Shown: positions 34,516-43,348 of the stretch, piece after piece | Layout of the letters: each line of letters opens with the position of its first letter | Numbering within the stretch: the first letter of the stretch is position 1 | Assembly (NCBI GenBank): GCA_017519865.1 | Contig: JAFWRQ010000017.1 | Location: forward strand, 1-64,000 | Length of the DNA: 64,000 nt | Direction of reading: 5' to 3' | From: Bacteroidales bacterium | GTDB lineage: Bacteria; Bacteroidota; Bacteroidia; Bacteroidales; UBA932 | Notes under the pieces: model-generated | Databases searched by the model: none | What the model saw: only the letters and a program-made list of their open reading frames with translations | Told to the model about the DNA's origin: nothing | Position numbers and translations under genes: made by a program

Positions 34516-36237
34516 CTACCAGAAGTAAATGTAGAACGCCACGGTGAAGGCGAGGATTATGCAGGTATGGATGATATCCCAGGTACCCCAGGAGGCACGC
34601 GTTTCGGCCTTCTGCTCAGGCGTGGCAGTGCCGAAGCACAGGCCGCGGATCTGCTCCTCCTTCGGCTTCGGGGTCAGCAGGGTGACGACGATGGCGAGGG
34701 CGATGCAGAAGAGGAACATCCAGACGCAGAATGCGTACACGTTCAGCTCGTTGAAGATGAAGGTGAACACGTTGTGGGCCTCGGGATTGATGATCATGGT
34801 GATGAGGCGGGTGAAGCCGAGCACCAGACCGACGATGAGGGTCCACATACCGGCCTTGGGCGAGGTCTTCTTCCAGGAAATACCCAGGAGGAACACCGCG
34901 GCGATGGCCGGAGCGAGAAGGCTCTGTACACTCTGGATGTAGTTGTAAAGGCTCTTGCCCATCCTCTGGATGACGAAGATCCACAGGACGCCGAGCACGA
35001 CGACCACGACGGTGGCGATACGGCCGATGCGGACGAGCCTCTTCTCTTCGGTCTCAGGGTGCTTGCGCTTGTAGATGTCGATCGTGTAGAGCATTGCCGA
35101 GGAGTTGTAGAGCGAAGCCAGGGAACTCATCAGGGCTGCAAGGATACCGCAGATGACGACTCCCTTGAGGCCGACAGGCAGGAGCGTGTTGACCAGCATA
35201 GGGAATGCGATGTCTGGGTTGGAGACGGTACCGTTGGCCTGGAGACCGAGAGCGGTGGCCAGCTGCTGTCCGATGGCGGAATCAGGAGTCCTGGTAAGAG
35301 CATAGGCGATCATTCCGGGGATGAGGAACAGGAAGACGGGGAGGAGCTTGAGGTATGCTCCGAAGATCGTACCGCGGCGGGACTCCTTCTGGTTCTTGCC
35401 GGAAAGGACGCGCTGGACGATGAACTGGTCGGTACACCAGTACCAGAAACCGATGATGGCGGAGCCGAAGAGGGCGCCGTACCAAGGGAATTCAGAATCC
35501 TTTCCGCTGCGCATCAGGTCGGTCATCGTATCTCCGTACTGGTTGACAGGCTGGGAGTTGCAGATGTCCATCATGGTATTCCATCCGCCGAGTTCCCTGA
35601 GGCCTAGCCAAAGAATGACAAGCGAACCGATCAGCAGGATCGGGGTCTGGAGGACCGAAGTCTTGAGCACGGACTCCATACCGCCGATGACGGTGTAGAT
35701 GGCGGTTATGATTACGAGCGCCAGGGCGGCGACCCAGAAGTTGATGCCCAGGAGTGTGTTCAGCGCAAGGCCGCCGGCAAGGACGGTCACGGACACCTTG
35801 GTAAGGACGTAGCTGGCGAGGGACAGCCAGGTGAGGATGCCGCGGCTCTCCTTGTTGTAGCGCTTCTCGAGGAACTCGGGCATGGTATATACCATGCTGC
35901 GCTCATAGAAGGGAACGAAGACCCATCCGAGGATGAGGATCATCCAGCCCTGGATCTCCCAGTGGGCCTGGGCCATGCCGGCGGAAGCGCCGGTGCCGGC
36001 CAGGCCGATGAGGTGCTCCGAGCCGATGTTGGATGCGAAAATGGATGCGCCGATGGCAATCCAGGTGGCCGAGCGACCGCTCAGGAAGTAGTCTCCGGAG
36101 GTCTCTTTCTTCTTGCGGGAGACGTCATAGCAGATCCAGACCATCGCAAGGAAGAAGATGGCGATGACGATCCAGTCCCAGGAGGCAAGAGAGATGCGGT
36201 TCAGGTCCGCAGCCTGTAAAGGAATGAAATTGAACAT
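34516..36237 (-). CDS. Sodium:solute symporter, probable arabinose transporter
   Basis: This 573-residue SSS-family protein with about 14 membrane helices has the sodium-site segment ATWIAIGASIFASNIGSEHLIGLAG. The subgroup resembles SGLT-like sugar transporters of Bacteroidota (AraP-type). Its location between the mutarotase and araD indicates arabinose import, which is inference from context. Confidence 0.9.
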   Translation of the reverse strand: MFNFIPLQAADLNRISLASWDWIVIAIFFLAMVWICYDVSRKKKETSGDYFLSGRSATWIAIGASIFASNIGSEHLIGLAGTGASAGMAQAHWEIQGWMILILGWVFVPFYERSMVYTMPEFLEKRYNKESRGILTWLSLASYVLTKVSVTVLAGGLALNTLLGINFWVAALALVIITAIYTVIGGMESVLKTSVLQTPILLIGSLVILWLGLRELGGWNTMMDICNSQPVNQYGDTMTDLMRSGKDSEFPWYGALFGSAIIGFWYWCTDQFIVQRVLSGKNQKESRRGTIFGAYLKLLPVFLFLIPGMIAYALTRTPDSAIGQQLATALGLQANGTVSNPDIAFPMLVNTLLPVGLKGVVICGILAALMSSLASLYNSSAMLYTIDIYKRKHPETEEKRLVRIGRIATVVVVVLGVLWIFVIQRMGKSLYNYIQSVQSLLAPAIAAVFLLGISWKKTSPKAGMWTLIVGLVLGFTRLITMIINPEAHNVFTFIFNELNVYAFCVWMFLFCIALAIVVTLLTPKPKEEQIRGLCFGTATPEQKAETRASWGTWDIIHTCIILAFTVAFYIYFW

Positions 36238-36249
36238 TTCTATTAGGTT

Positions 36250-37395
36250 TTAGTTATTGACGGAGAATGCGAAGACGCAGTGGCTGGTGTATTTCTCGCC
36301 CGGACGGAGCACGACGGACGGCCAGTCCGCGTGATGGGGAGAGTCGGGATAGTGCTGGCTCTCGAGGCAGATGCCTGCGCGCTGGTTGTAGACGATGCCG
36401 TGCTTGCCGGTGACGGTGCCGTCAAGGAAGTTGCCGGAATAGACCTGGATGCCGGGCTCGTCGGTGTAGACCTCGAGGCAGATGCCGGTCTTGGGGCTGG
36501 TGAGGATGACGGCTGGGTCGGTGATGTCTCCCATCGTGTCGAGAATCCAGTTGTGGTCGTAGCCATTACCAAGGGCGATTTGCTCGAAGTCGCGCTTGTC
36601 GATGTCATTACCGATGCGCTTGGCGGTGGTGAAGTCCATAGGTGTGTCGAGCAGGGAAACGATCTCGCCGGTGGGGATGAGGCCGGGGCCGACTGCGGTC
36701 GTCGTGCTGGATTTGATGTACATTATGTCGTCAAGGACGTTGCCGGACGGGTCGCCGTCAAGATTGAAGTAGGAGTGGTTGGTCATGTTGATGACCGTAG
36801 GCTTGTCGGTGGTGGCCTCATACCAGATGTCGACAGCGTTCTGGTCGGTGAGGGTGTAGGTCACATAGGCCTTTACATGGCCGGGGAAGCCGTTGTCGCC
36901 GTCGGGGGAGTCGCGAAGGATCTTGATGTGGTTCGCGTCTGCCTCTACGACTTCATAGACCTGGTACTGCCAGCCGGTGGGGCCTCCGTGGAGGGTATTG
37001 GCACCGTCGTTCTTGGGGAGGACGAAAGTCTGCCCGTCAAGCTCGAAACTGCCGTCCGCGATGCGGTTGGCATAGCGGCCTATGGCTGCTCCGAAATCGC
37101 TGGAGTTGTTCTCCGGGAAGTAATCGGTGACCTTGTCGAAGCCGAGGACCACGTCCCTGAAGGCTCCGTCCTTGTCGGGAACCATTATGGAGACGATGCG
37201 CCCTCCGAAGTTGGTGATGCATACTTCCATGCCGTTGGCGTTGGTGAGAGTATAGAGGGCGGTAGGACTGCCGTTGTACTCCGATACGAAATTCTGAGGG
37301 TCGAGACCGGACTTGGTCAGGGTACTCTCTTTTTGGGCACAGCCGACGGCGAGGAGCGCCATAGTGGCTGCGAGTACTGAATATATGTGCTTCAT
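36250..37395 (-). CDS. Aldose 1-epimerase (mutarotase), predicted lipoprotein
   Basis: This 381-residue GalM-family protein has the TNFGGRIVSIMVPDKDG start, FGAAIGRYANRI, and the catalytic histidine in NMTNHSYFNL. It starts with a lipoprotein signal (LLAVGC at 14-19), so it should act in the periplasm or at the outer membrane, converting sugar anomers released from arabinan before uptake. It follows the arabinofuranosidase gene after 12 bases. Confidence 0.93.
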   Translation of the reverse strand: MKHIYSVLAATMALLAVGCAQKESTLTKSGLDPQNFVSEYNGSPTALYTLTNANGMEVCITNFGGRIVSIMVPDKDGAFRDVVLGFDKVTDYFPENNSSDFGAAIGRYANRIADGSFELDGQTFVLPKNDGANTLHGGPTGWQYQVYEVVEADANHIKILRDSPDGDNGFPGHVKAYVTYTLTDQNAVDIWYEATTDKPTVINMTNHSYFNLDGDPSGNVLDDIMYIKSSTTTAVGPGLIPTGEIVSLLDTPMDFTTAKRIGNDIDKRDFEQIALGNGYDHNWILDTMGDITDPAVILTSPKTGICLEVYTDEPGIQVYSGNFLDGTVTGKHGIVYNQRAGICLESQHYPDSPHHADWPSVVLRPGEKYTSHCVFAFSVNN

Positions 37396-37407
37396 ATAGT
37401 TGATGGT

Positions 37408-38961
37408 TTATTTGATCGCAATCGCTATGATGGACATTGCGGGGGCCTTGATCTCGATGCCCTCGTCCGTGACCTTGAAGTCCTTGAAAGACTCAGGAGC
37501 GACCTTGGCCTTCTTGCCGAAGTCGTTGTAGTCGTTGATCTTGTCAGCGGTGAGTATGCGTGCAGAGACGTCGCCCTTCTTCACCTTGCCGAGGTTGTCC
37601 CAGGTAAGCAGCAGGGTCTGGCCGTTCTTTAGGTCGGGATTGGTGATGTCGACGTTGACGACACCGTCCTTGCGGGAAGCGGTCACGCTGAGAGAGGGGA
37701 CGGGCCCCTTGTCACTGGTGGCGATCTGGGTGGTCGCATACTCTACGGGCAGGAACTCGGCTCCCTGGTGTACCTTGTACATCTCGAACACGTGATAGGT
37801 GGGGGTGAGGACCATCTGGTCGCCCTTGGTGAGGATCATCGACTGGAGGACGTTGACTACCTGGGCGATGTTGGCCATCTTGATGCGGCGGGTGTACTTG
37901 TGGAAGATGTCCAGGGAAACGGAAGCGACGATGGCGTCACGCATGGTATTCTGCTGGAAGAGGTGGCCGGGATCGGTACCGGGTTCGACATCCCACCAGG
38001 TCCCCCACTCGTCCACGAGGAGGTCGACGCGGCTCTGCGGATCGTACTTGTCCATGATCTCGATGTGCTTCTGTATGCACGGTTCGATGGCGACGGCACG
38101 GCCGAGGGCACGGTAATACTCCTGGTCGGTGAAGTTGGTGGCGGAACCCTTGCTGCCGCTCCATGTCATGGCGGTGTAGTAGTGTACGGCTATGGCGTCC
38201 ATCTGGGTGCCGATGTTCTTCATGCAGACCTCGGTCCAGTTGTAGTCGGTGTCGGAGGCTCCGCTGGCGATCTTGTAGAGGCGGTTGCCATTGTAGTCGC
38301 GGGTGTAGGTGGTGTAACGGCGGAAGAGGTTGGAGTAATACTCGGGCGTCATGTTGCCGCCGCAGCCCCACGCTTCGTTGCCGATGCCGAGGAACTTGAC
38401 CTTCCAGGGCTCTTCGCGACCGTTGGCGCGGCGCATCTCAGCCACCGTGCTGTGGCTGGAGGAGGTCATGTACTCTACCCACTTCGCCAGTTCCTCGGGA
38501 GTGCCGCTGCCGACGTTGCCGCTGATGTAGGGCTCGCAGCCGAGCATCTCGCAGAGGTTCAGGAACTCGTGCGTACCGAAGCTGTTGTCCTCGAGCGTTC
38601 CGCCCCAGTTGTTGTTGCTGATCTTGGCGCGGTCCTTGACCGGTCCGATGCCGTCCATCCAGTGGTAGTCGTCGGCGAAGCAGCCGCCCGGCCAGCGCAT
38701 GACCGGCACCTGGAGCTCCTTCAACGCGTTGAATACGTCGAGACGGTAGCCGTCCTTGTTGGGGATGGGGGAGTCCTTTCCGACCCAGAGACCGCCGTAG
38801 ATGCAGCTCCCGAGATGCTCGGAGAACTGGCCGTAGATCTCCTTGGGAATGATCTGGCCGTTGGCCTCGCTGTCCTTGATGCGGATGGTCGTCTGCGCCT
38901 GGAGGCCTGGGCAGAACGTGAGGGCAAGAGCCAGGGTGATGAGATAATAATGGCTTTTCAT
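37408..38961 (-). CDS. Alpha-L-arabinofuranosidase, GH51
   Basis: The ATG at 38961 gives 517 residues with a secretory signal ending near AQT. The acid/base glutamate lies in [13 protein letters not shown] and the nucleophile in [12 protein letters not shown]. Both agree with GH51 retaining enzymes that remove arabinofuranosyl groups from arabinan or arabinoxylan. It is the first gene of the arabinose operon and supplies its substrate. Confidence 0.95.
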   Translation of the reverse strand: MKSHYYLITLALALTFCPGLQAQTTIRIKDSEANGQIIPKEIYGQFSEHLGSCIYGGLWVGKDSPIPNKDGYRLDVFNALKELQVPVMRWPGGCFADDYHWMDGIGPVKDRAKISNNNWGGTLEDNSFGTHEFLNLCEMLGCEPYISGNVGSGTPEELAKWVEYMTSSSHSTVAEMRRANGREEPWKVKFLGIGNEAWGCGGNMTPEYYSNLFRRYTTYTRDYNGNRLYKIASGASDTDYNWTEVCMKNIGTQMDAIAVHYYTAMTWSGSKGSATNFTDQEYYRALGRAVAIEPCIQKHIEIMDKYDPQSRVDLLVDEWGTWWDVEPGTDPGHLFQQNTMRDAIVASVSLDIFHKYTRRIKMANIAQVVNVLQSMILTKGDQMVLTPTYHVFEMYKVHQGAEFLPVEYATTQIATSDKGPVPSLSVTASRKDGVVNVDITNPDLKNGQTLLLTWDNLGKVKKGDVSARILTADKINDYNDFGKKAKVAPESFKDFKVTDEGIEIKAPAMSIIAIAIK

Positions 38962-38998
38962 ATCTGTGGTTTTAGTTTTTTGCGTAATGGTTGCCTTA

Positions 38999-39036
38999 CA
39001 AAGATATAATAAAATCCATTTTCTCCATAGGAGAAA
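38999..39036 (-). promoter_or_regulatory. Promoter and candidate operator of the arabinose operon
   Basis: TATCTTTG on the minus strand (38999-39006) matches the -7 box, but the -33 position holds no TTTG. Instead a 7-bp inverted repeat TTTCTCC ATA GGAGAAA (39020-39036) covers it. This suggests an activator or repressor site. No arabinose regulator is in the window. Confidence 0.5.
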
Positions 39037-39128
39037 GGAGCGCATGTCCTGATAGTGCACGATTGTGAACCAAAAATGAAAGAAAATGCACCTCGGGGCG
39101 GGGCGCATGGCGAGTTGTTACAAACTTT

Positions 39129-40067
39129 TTAAAAGTGGCGGAAGCCTGTGAAGTCCTTGTCAGTGCCTTCCCAGCGAAGGCCGGGGGAGGCGAGGATTTC
39201 CCCGATGACCGTGTGAGGGACAGGGACCTTGGTGCCCGGACGGCAGGTGAAAAGGAGTTCGTAATCCTCGCCGCCCCCGGCGGCGAGCCCGACGGGGTCC
39301 CAGCCGCGGCGCGCGCAGACTGTCCGGAGCTCCGCTGAAAGCGGCAGGCTCCGGACGTCGACGCGCGCGCCTGCGCCCGATTCTTCCAATATGTGCCTGA
39401 GGTCGGAGCCTATGCCGTCGGAAATGTCCATCATGGCGTTGATGCCCGGCGTAGCCGCCAGGCTCATGCCTTCTTCGACCTTCGGAACCGGCCTGTAATG
39501 CCTTTCACGAAGGACTCCTTCCTCTCCGTTCTTTTCCAGGTTATCCAAAACGACTTTCAGCCCCCCTGCCGAGTCTCCCAGAGTACCGGTTACACAGATA
39601 AGGTCGCCTGGCTGCGCCGCCGAGCGCTTGCGCGACTGTCCGGCCGCGCAAGTCCCCAGGACCGTTACGTTTATGCAAAGGCGGTCGGGCGAGGCTGTCG
39701 TATCTCCGCCCAGAAGCGGGCAGGAGAATCTGTCGGATAGAGCCTTGTATCCTTCGAAGAACCTTTCCAGATAACTGTCACTCAGGCCCTTCGGCAGTGC
39801 GATGCTCAAGAAGGTACCGACGGGCTTCCCGCCCATTCCTGCAATGTCGCTGAGGTTCACTGCTGCGGATTTCCAGCCAAGGCTGTAAGGGTCGATGTCA
39901 TCCAGCAGGAAGTGGACCCCCTCCACGAGCATATCGGTCGTGACGAGCGTCTCAAGTCCGTCATGCTGCGGCAATACCGCGCAGTCGTCCCCGATGCCCA
40001 GCACTCCGTCCGGCACCTTGACCTGCTTCCTGATCCAGTCGATCAGTCCGAATTCTCCTTTTTCCAT
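39129..40067 (-). CDS. thiL: Thiamine-monophosphate kinase
   Basis: This 312-residue PurM-like protein has GIGDDCAVL, TTDMLVEGVHFLL, AAVNLSDIAGMGGKP, LLGGDTTASP and MDISDGIGSDL. These are the ThiL motifs that bind magnesium-ATP. It makes thiamine diphosphate. The ATG at 40067 is chosen from MEKGEFGLIDWI; upstream in-frame sequence crosses the promoter region. It is divergent from the next gene. Confidence 0.95.
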   Translation of the reverse strand: MEKGEFGLIDWIRKQVKVPDGVLGIGDDCAVLPQHDGLETLVTTDMLVEGVHFLLDDIDPYSLGWKSAAVNLSDIAGMGGKPVGTFLSIALPKGLSDSYLERFFEGYKALSDRFSCPLLGGDTTASPDRLCINVTVLGTCAAGQSRKRSAAQPGDLICVTGTLGDSAGGLKVVLDNLEKNGEEGVLRERHYRPVPKVEEGMSLAATPGINAMMDISDGIGSDLRHILEESGAGARVDVRSLPLSAELRTVCARRGWDPVGLAAGGGEDYELLFTCRPGTKVPVPHTVIGEILASPGLRWEGTDKDFTGFRHF

Positions 40068-40131
40068 TGAATGCAAAAATACAAAAATCCAGGGAATTGC
40101 TAACTTTGCATAACACTTAATCCAATCTGAA

Positions 40132-40683
40132 ATGGAAGACGGAAGGACAGCGACATACGACAGATTCGAGGCCAGCCTCCGCAGGGAGCTCATAAAGCTC
40201 TGTACCGAGTTCGAGATGATGAACGGGCAGCTCCTGCGTTCTGACGACATCGACGCCAAGTGGGACGAGTTCGCCCGCGACTATATGATAGATGCCGTCC
40301 ACGAGTTCAACGAGTATCCCGAAGTGGCGCTTGCATGGGCGGCATATCTCGGCATGGGGATAACCCGGCACTGGGACGGGAACTGGCGCATGCATGCTTC
40401 CGATACATACGTATCCTACTATGGCAGAAGGGGATTCGACGACATGGACGACCATATCATGCGCGATGTCCTTGGATATGCCCTCGATTCGAAGGAAGCG
40501 TCGGAAATAAGTTCGATGCTCAGCCGCTGTGCCCAGCTTGTCCTGACCCTCATCCGCAGGGAAGGCTTCGAGTCCCAGAGCGTCGAGGCCTACTACGTCC
40601 TCATCCGCAGCACGAAGGTCATGTTCCAGATCGGCCAATCCCTGGAACTCTACAGGCTCGGCTATTCCTTCCAGCCTCTATAA
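40132..40683 (+). CDS. Conserved hypothetical soluble protein
   Basis: This 183-residue acidic protein is predicted to be mostly helical, with no signal peptide or membrane segment. I do not recognise a domain. A TAACTTTG -7 box lies 23 bases before the start (40101-40108). Real coding is supported by a normal codon pattern and the promoter. Confidence 0.7.
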   Translation: MEDGRTATYDRFEASLRRELIKLCTEFEMMNGQLLRSDDIDAKWDEFARDYMIDAVHEFNEYPEVALAWAAYLGMGITRHWDGNWRMHASDTYVSYYGRRGFDDMDDHIMRDVLGYALDSKEASEISSMLSRCAQLVLTLIRREGFESQSVEAYYVLIRSTKVMFQIGQSLELYRLGYSFQPL

Positions 40684-40704
40684 GGTGTTGTAAATATATG
40701 ATGG

Positions 40705-41124
40705 TCAGCCCTGGACGTCGACATTACCATCGTCGTTTCCCGGGTTTTTTCCGATGATGATCTCGGCTTCATCATAGTTGCCGAACCAGTCGTGGAGCTT
40801 GCGTTTCGCCTGCGCCTCGATCTCTGGCGTGACATTCTTTGCGACGGCATAGAATGCCCATAGCAGGGCTGCGAGGTCATCCGTGTATCCCGCTATCGGT
40901 ATAAAGTCCGGAATGAGGTCTATCGGAAGGATGAAGTATCCCAGCGCACCCCAGATCTTGCCTTTGTCGGACATCTTTACTCCGGGGCTCTTGAGGACAT
41001 AGTAAAGGAGCAGGGCCAGATATATGACCTTGATGCCTGCCTTCTTGGCTGCCCGGGTGAACTTTGCCAGCAGATCCTGCTCGTTGTAGCGGTTCGAGTA
41101 TTTTTCGATGTTTTTCGGTGTCAT
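40705..41124 (-). CDS. DUF1232 (YkvA-like) membrane protein
   Basis: The ATG at 41124 gives 139 residues. It has the DUF1232 core: KIWGALGYFILPIDLIPDFIPIAGYTDDLAALLWA, two hydrophobic helices around PxDLIPDxIP. The function of this widespread family is not known. The 3' end is 21 bases from the preceding convergent gene. Confidence 0.85.
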   Translation of the reverse strand: MTPKNIEKYSNRYNEQDLLAKFTRAAKKAGIKVIYLALLLYYVLKSPGVKMSDKGKIWGALGYFILPIDLIPDFIPIAGYTDDLAALLWAFYAVAKNVTPEIEAQAKRKLHDWFGNYDEAEIIIGKNPGNDDGNVDVQG

Positions 41125-41160
41125 CTTGTCAGTCGTATGGTATGTGCAGAGCGACTGCAT

Positions 41161-41194
41161 AAATTGTTCCTTTTCGGGAAAAAGCGTAACTTTG
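41161..41194 (+). promoter_or_regulatory. Promoter of the histidine phosphatase gene
   Basis: TAACTTTG (41187-41194) lies 20 bases after a TTG (41164-41166) on the plus strand, 24 bases before the ATG. It fits the Bacteroidetes consensus. Confidence 0.6.
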
Positions 41195-41218
41195 GCATAT
41201 ACCAAAGCGGATGAGAAC

Positions 41219-42499
41219 ATGAAAAAGACCCTCCTGGCTGCTTGCCTGATCCTTCTGGCCGCGACGGCGGTCCACGCCCAGACCTTCAACGTCGACGAAC
41301 TCGTCGGGAACGACCGCGACCTCGCGTCAAGCGGCGAAAGACCGTACGACTTCGACGTCCCGGCCCTGACTCCTGCTCCGGAAGGGTACAAGCCTTTCTA
41401 TATCAGCCATTACGGGCGGCATGGCTCGCGCTGGTGCTATAGCGCCGCGCCCTATTCCCGCATCCGTAGCAGGCTGGCTGAGGCGAAGGAAAAGGGTCTT
41501 CTCTCAGCCCGCGGCGAGGAGTTCCACGACCAGTACATGGACTTCTATCTGGAGCCGATGATCAACGCAGGCGACCTGACCGAGCTTGGCCGCTGGCAGA
41601 ACGAGCGGATAGCTGAGATTATGTTCCGCGACTTCCCGGATGTCTTCATCAGCGGCAACAAGGTCCTGGCGCGTGCGTCCGATTCGCCGCGTTCCATAAT
41701 CAGCATGGGTTCGTTCTGCCTGGGACTGCAGAGGCTTGCGCCCTGGCTGGCCATAACCGTCAGGTCACTGCATACCGATATGCCGTACACCTCCACCAGG
41801 CATACGCCCCGCGAGATCGCCGTGCATTATGCCGGGCGGCCCGGGCTCCCCGGAGGGGAGACCGTCGAACAGTTCCGCGTGCGCAAGATTGACAGTGATG
41901 CCATCCTCGGCCGCCTCTTCACCGATACATCCTTCATAGGCGATGCCGGAGCCAAGGCCGCGTTCGTAATGGACCTTCACGACATATGGGCAGGATACCA
42001 CAATTATTGCGACAGCGATTTCATGGAGGACCTCTTCGACCGACAGCAGCGTATAGATACCTGGGAGGTCAACAATTATATAAGTTATACCCAGGCATCG
42101 TTGAACCGTTTCGACCATATCGTCCTTCTGCAGGAAATCGAGCGGCTGGCCGATGAGGCCATCGCCGGGACTCGCGACGTCTGCCTTGACCTACGTTACG
42201 GCCATGACCACGTCGTCAGCGCTTTCTTCCCCTTGCTCGGCCTCTATGGAAGCGACCGGCTTCCGGACAAGGCTGACGATGTAAAATACTGGTTCCAGGA
42301 TTATTACACTCAGATGGCCTCGAACTTCCAGTTCGTCCTTTACCGGTCCCAAGCGTCAGACCGCATCCTCTTCAAGCTGCTGCACAACGGAGTGGAGGTG
42401 GAATTGCGTCAGCTGACTCCCGTCGAAGGGCCGTATTATGACTGGGCTGCCTTCAAGGCCTGGTGTGCCAAACTGTATGAGGAGCATCCTCCGGTATAG
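41219..42499 (+). CDS. Exported histidine acid phosphatase (phytase/MINPP-like)
   Basis: This 426-residue protein starts with a signal peptide (cleavage near AHAQT). The RHG motif is present in ISHYGRHGSRW and the HD motif in LRYGHDHVVS, the two halves of the clade-2 histidine phosphatase site. Related Bacteroides enzymes dephosphorylate inositol phosphates; the substrate here is unproven. Confidence 0.85.
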   Translation: MKKTLLAACLILLAATAVHAQTFNVDELVGNDRDLASSGERPYDFDVPALTPAPEGYKPFYISHYGRHGSRWCYSAAPYSRIRSRLAEAKEKGLLSARGEEFHDQYMDFYLEPMINAGDLTELGRWQNERIAEIMFRDFPDVFISGNKVLARASDSPRSIISMGSFCLGLQRLAPWLAITVRSLHTDMPYTSTRHTPREIAVHYAGRPGLPGGETVEQFRVRKIDSDAILGRLFTDTSFIGDAGAKAAFVMDLHDIWAGYHNYCDSDFMEDLFDRQQRIDTWEVNNYISYTQASLNRFDHIVLLQEIERLADEAIAGTRDVCLDLRYGHDHVVSAFFPLLGLYGSDRLPDKADDVKYWFQDYYTQMASNFQFVLYRSQASDRILFKLLHNGVEVELRQLTPVEGPYYDWAAFKAWCAKLYEEHPPV

Positions 42500-42501
42500 C
42501 C

Positions 42502-42888
42502 ATGTTCTTTATATTCAGGAGAAGACGAAGGAAGAAGAAAGCCCTGACGGCCGAACAGGCCGCCGAGGTGGAGAGGCTGCGCGCCCAGGCCAAGGCGGCG
42601 CTGCCGCCGCGCCTGGCCGAACTCGCCGCCCTCCACGGCTTCACTTACAACAAGGTCCGCATCAAGCATAACTCGTCCAACTGGGGCAGTTGCTCTGAAC
42701 TCGGCAATATCAACCTGAACCTTAACCTGATGCGCCTGCCTGAGCAGCTTCGGGATTATGTCATGCTGCATGAGCTCTGCCATCTGCGTTATATGAATCA
42801 TGGCCCGGAGTTCCACGCTCTTTTGGAGAGTGTCTGTCCGGGCCATCGTAATCTGGCGCGTGAGCTGAAAGGCTATAGATTGATCTGA
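42502..42888 (+). CDS. YgjP-like zinc metalloprotein
   Basis: This 128-residue protein has the zinc site HELCHLRYMNH and the SNWGSCS segment typical of YgjP/DUF45 metalloproteins, preceded by a very basic N-terminus. Such proteins are assumed to be peptidases. It follows the phosphatase by 2 bases and ends next to the convergent lipoprotein gene. Confidence 0.88.
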   Translation: MFFIFRRRRRKKKALTAEQAAEVERLRAQAKAALPPRLAELAALHGFTYNKVRIKHNSSNWGSCSELGNINLNLNLMRLPEQLRDYVMLHELCHLRYMNHGPEFHALLESVCPGHRNLARELKGYRLI

Positions 42889-43290
42889 TCAGTAAGCGAG
42901 CTGGACTGCCGAGCAGATCGGTGTCCAGTCACCCCACCAGTCCTCGTCGTAAGTGCGTACGTGGGTGCTGGCTTCGACCAGCACGGACTTGGGATAGGAA
43001 GAGCGGTTGGCGGGAATGGTCACCTGGAAGGTGTTTGCCCTGTTGTGTACCATGTCGGCAACCGTGACGACCTCACCGTCGACGATGATCCGATACTGCC
43101 AGTCGAAATACTTTACATCGGCCTTGGTATCATAGTAGGCGTAATCGTATTCCACAAGGTAGGTGCCTCCCTGGGCGGGTATGACCGTAGGAAGGTTGTC
43201 ATATCCGAAAACCGGCTCGTAATAGTCTGTGGTGCAGGCGCTGAAGGCGACGGTTGCCAGCGCGAGCGTGAGTATTGCAATCTTTTTCAT
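42889..43290 (-). CDS. Small lipoprotein of unknown function
   Basis: This 133-residue protein has a lipoprotein signal (AFSAC, cysteine near 19) and a single beta-rich domain (QGGTYLVEYDYAYYD ... TFQVTIPANRSSYPKSVLVEAS), reminiscent of BACON-like folds. It lies 58 bases downstream of the S41 protease on the same strand and is probably co-transcribed. Confidence 0.78.
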   Translation of the reverse strand: MKKIAILTLALATVAFSACTTDYYEPVFGYDNLPTVIPAQGGTYLVEYDYAYYDTKADVKYFDWQYRIIVDGEVVTVADMVHNRANTFQVTIPANRSSYPKSVLVEASTHVRTYDEDWWGDWTPICSAVQLAY

Positions 43291-43348
43291 AACCAAAATC
43301 TTTACTATAAGACGTTCAAAGGCCGTTTTTGTTAAGCCTTGGAACACC

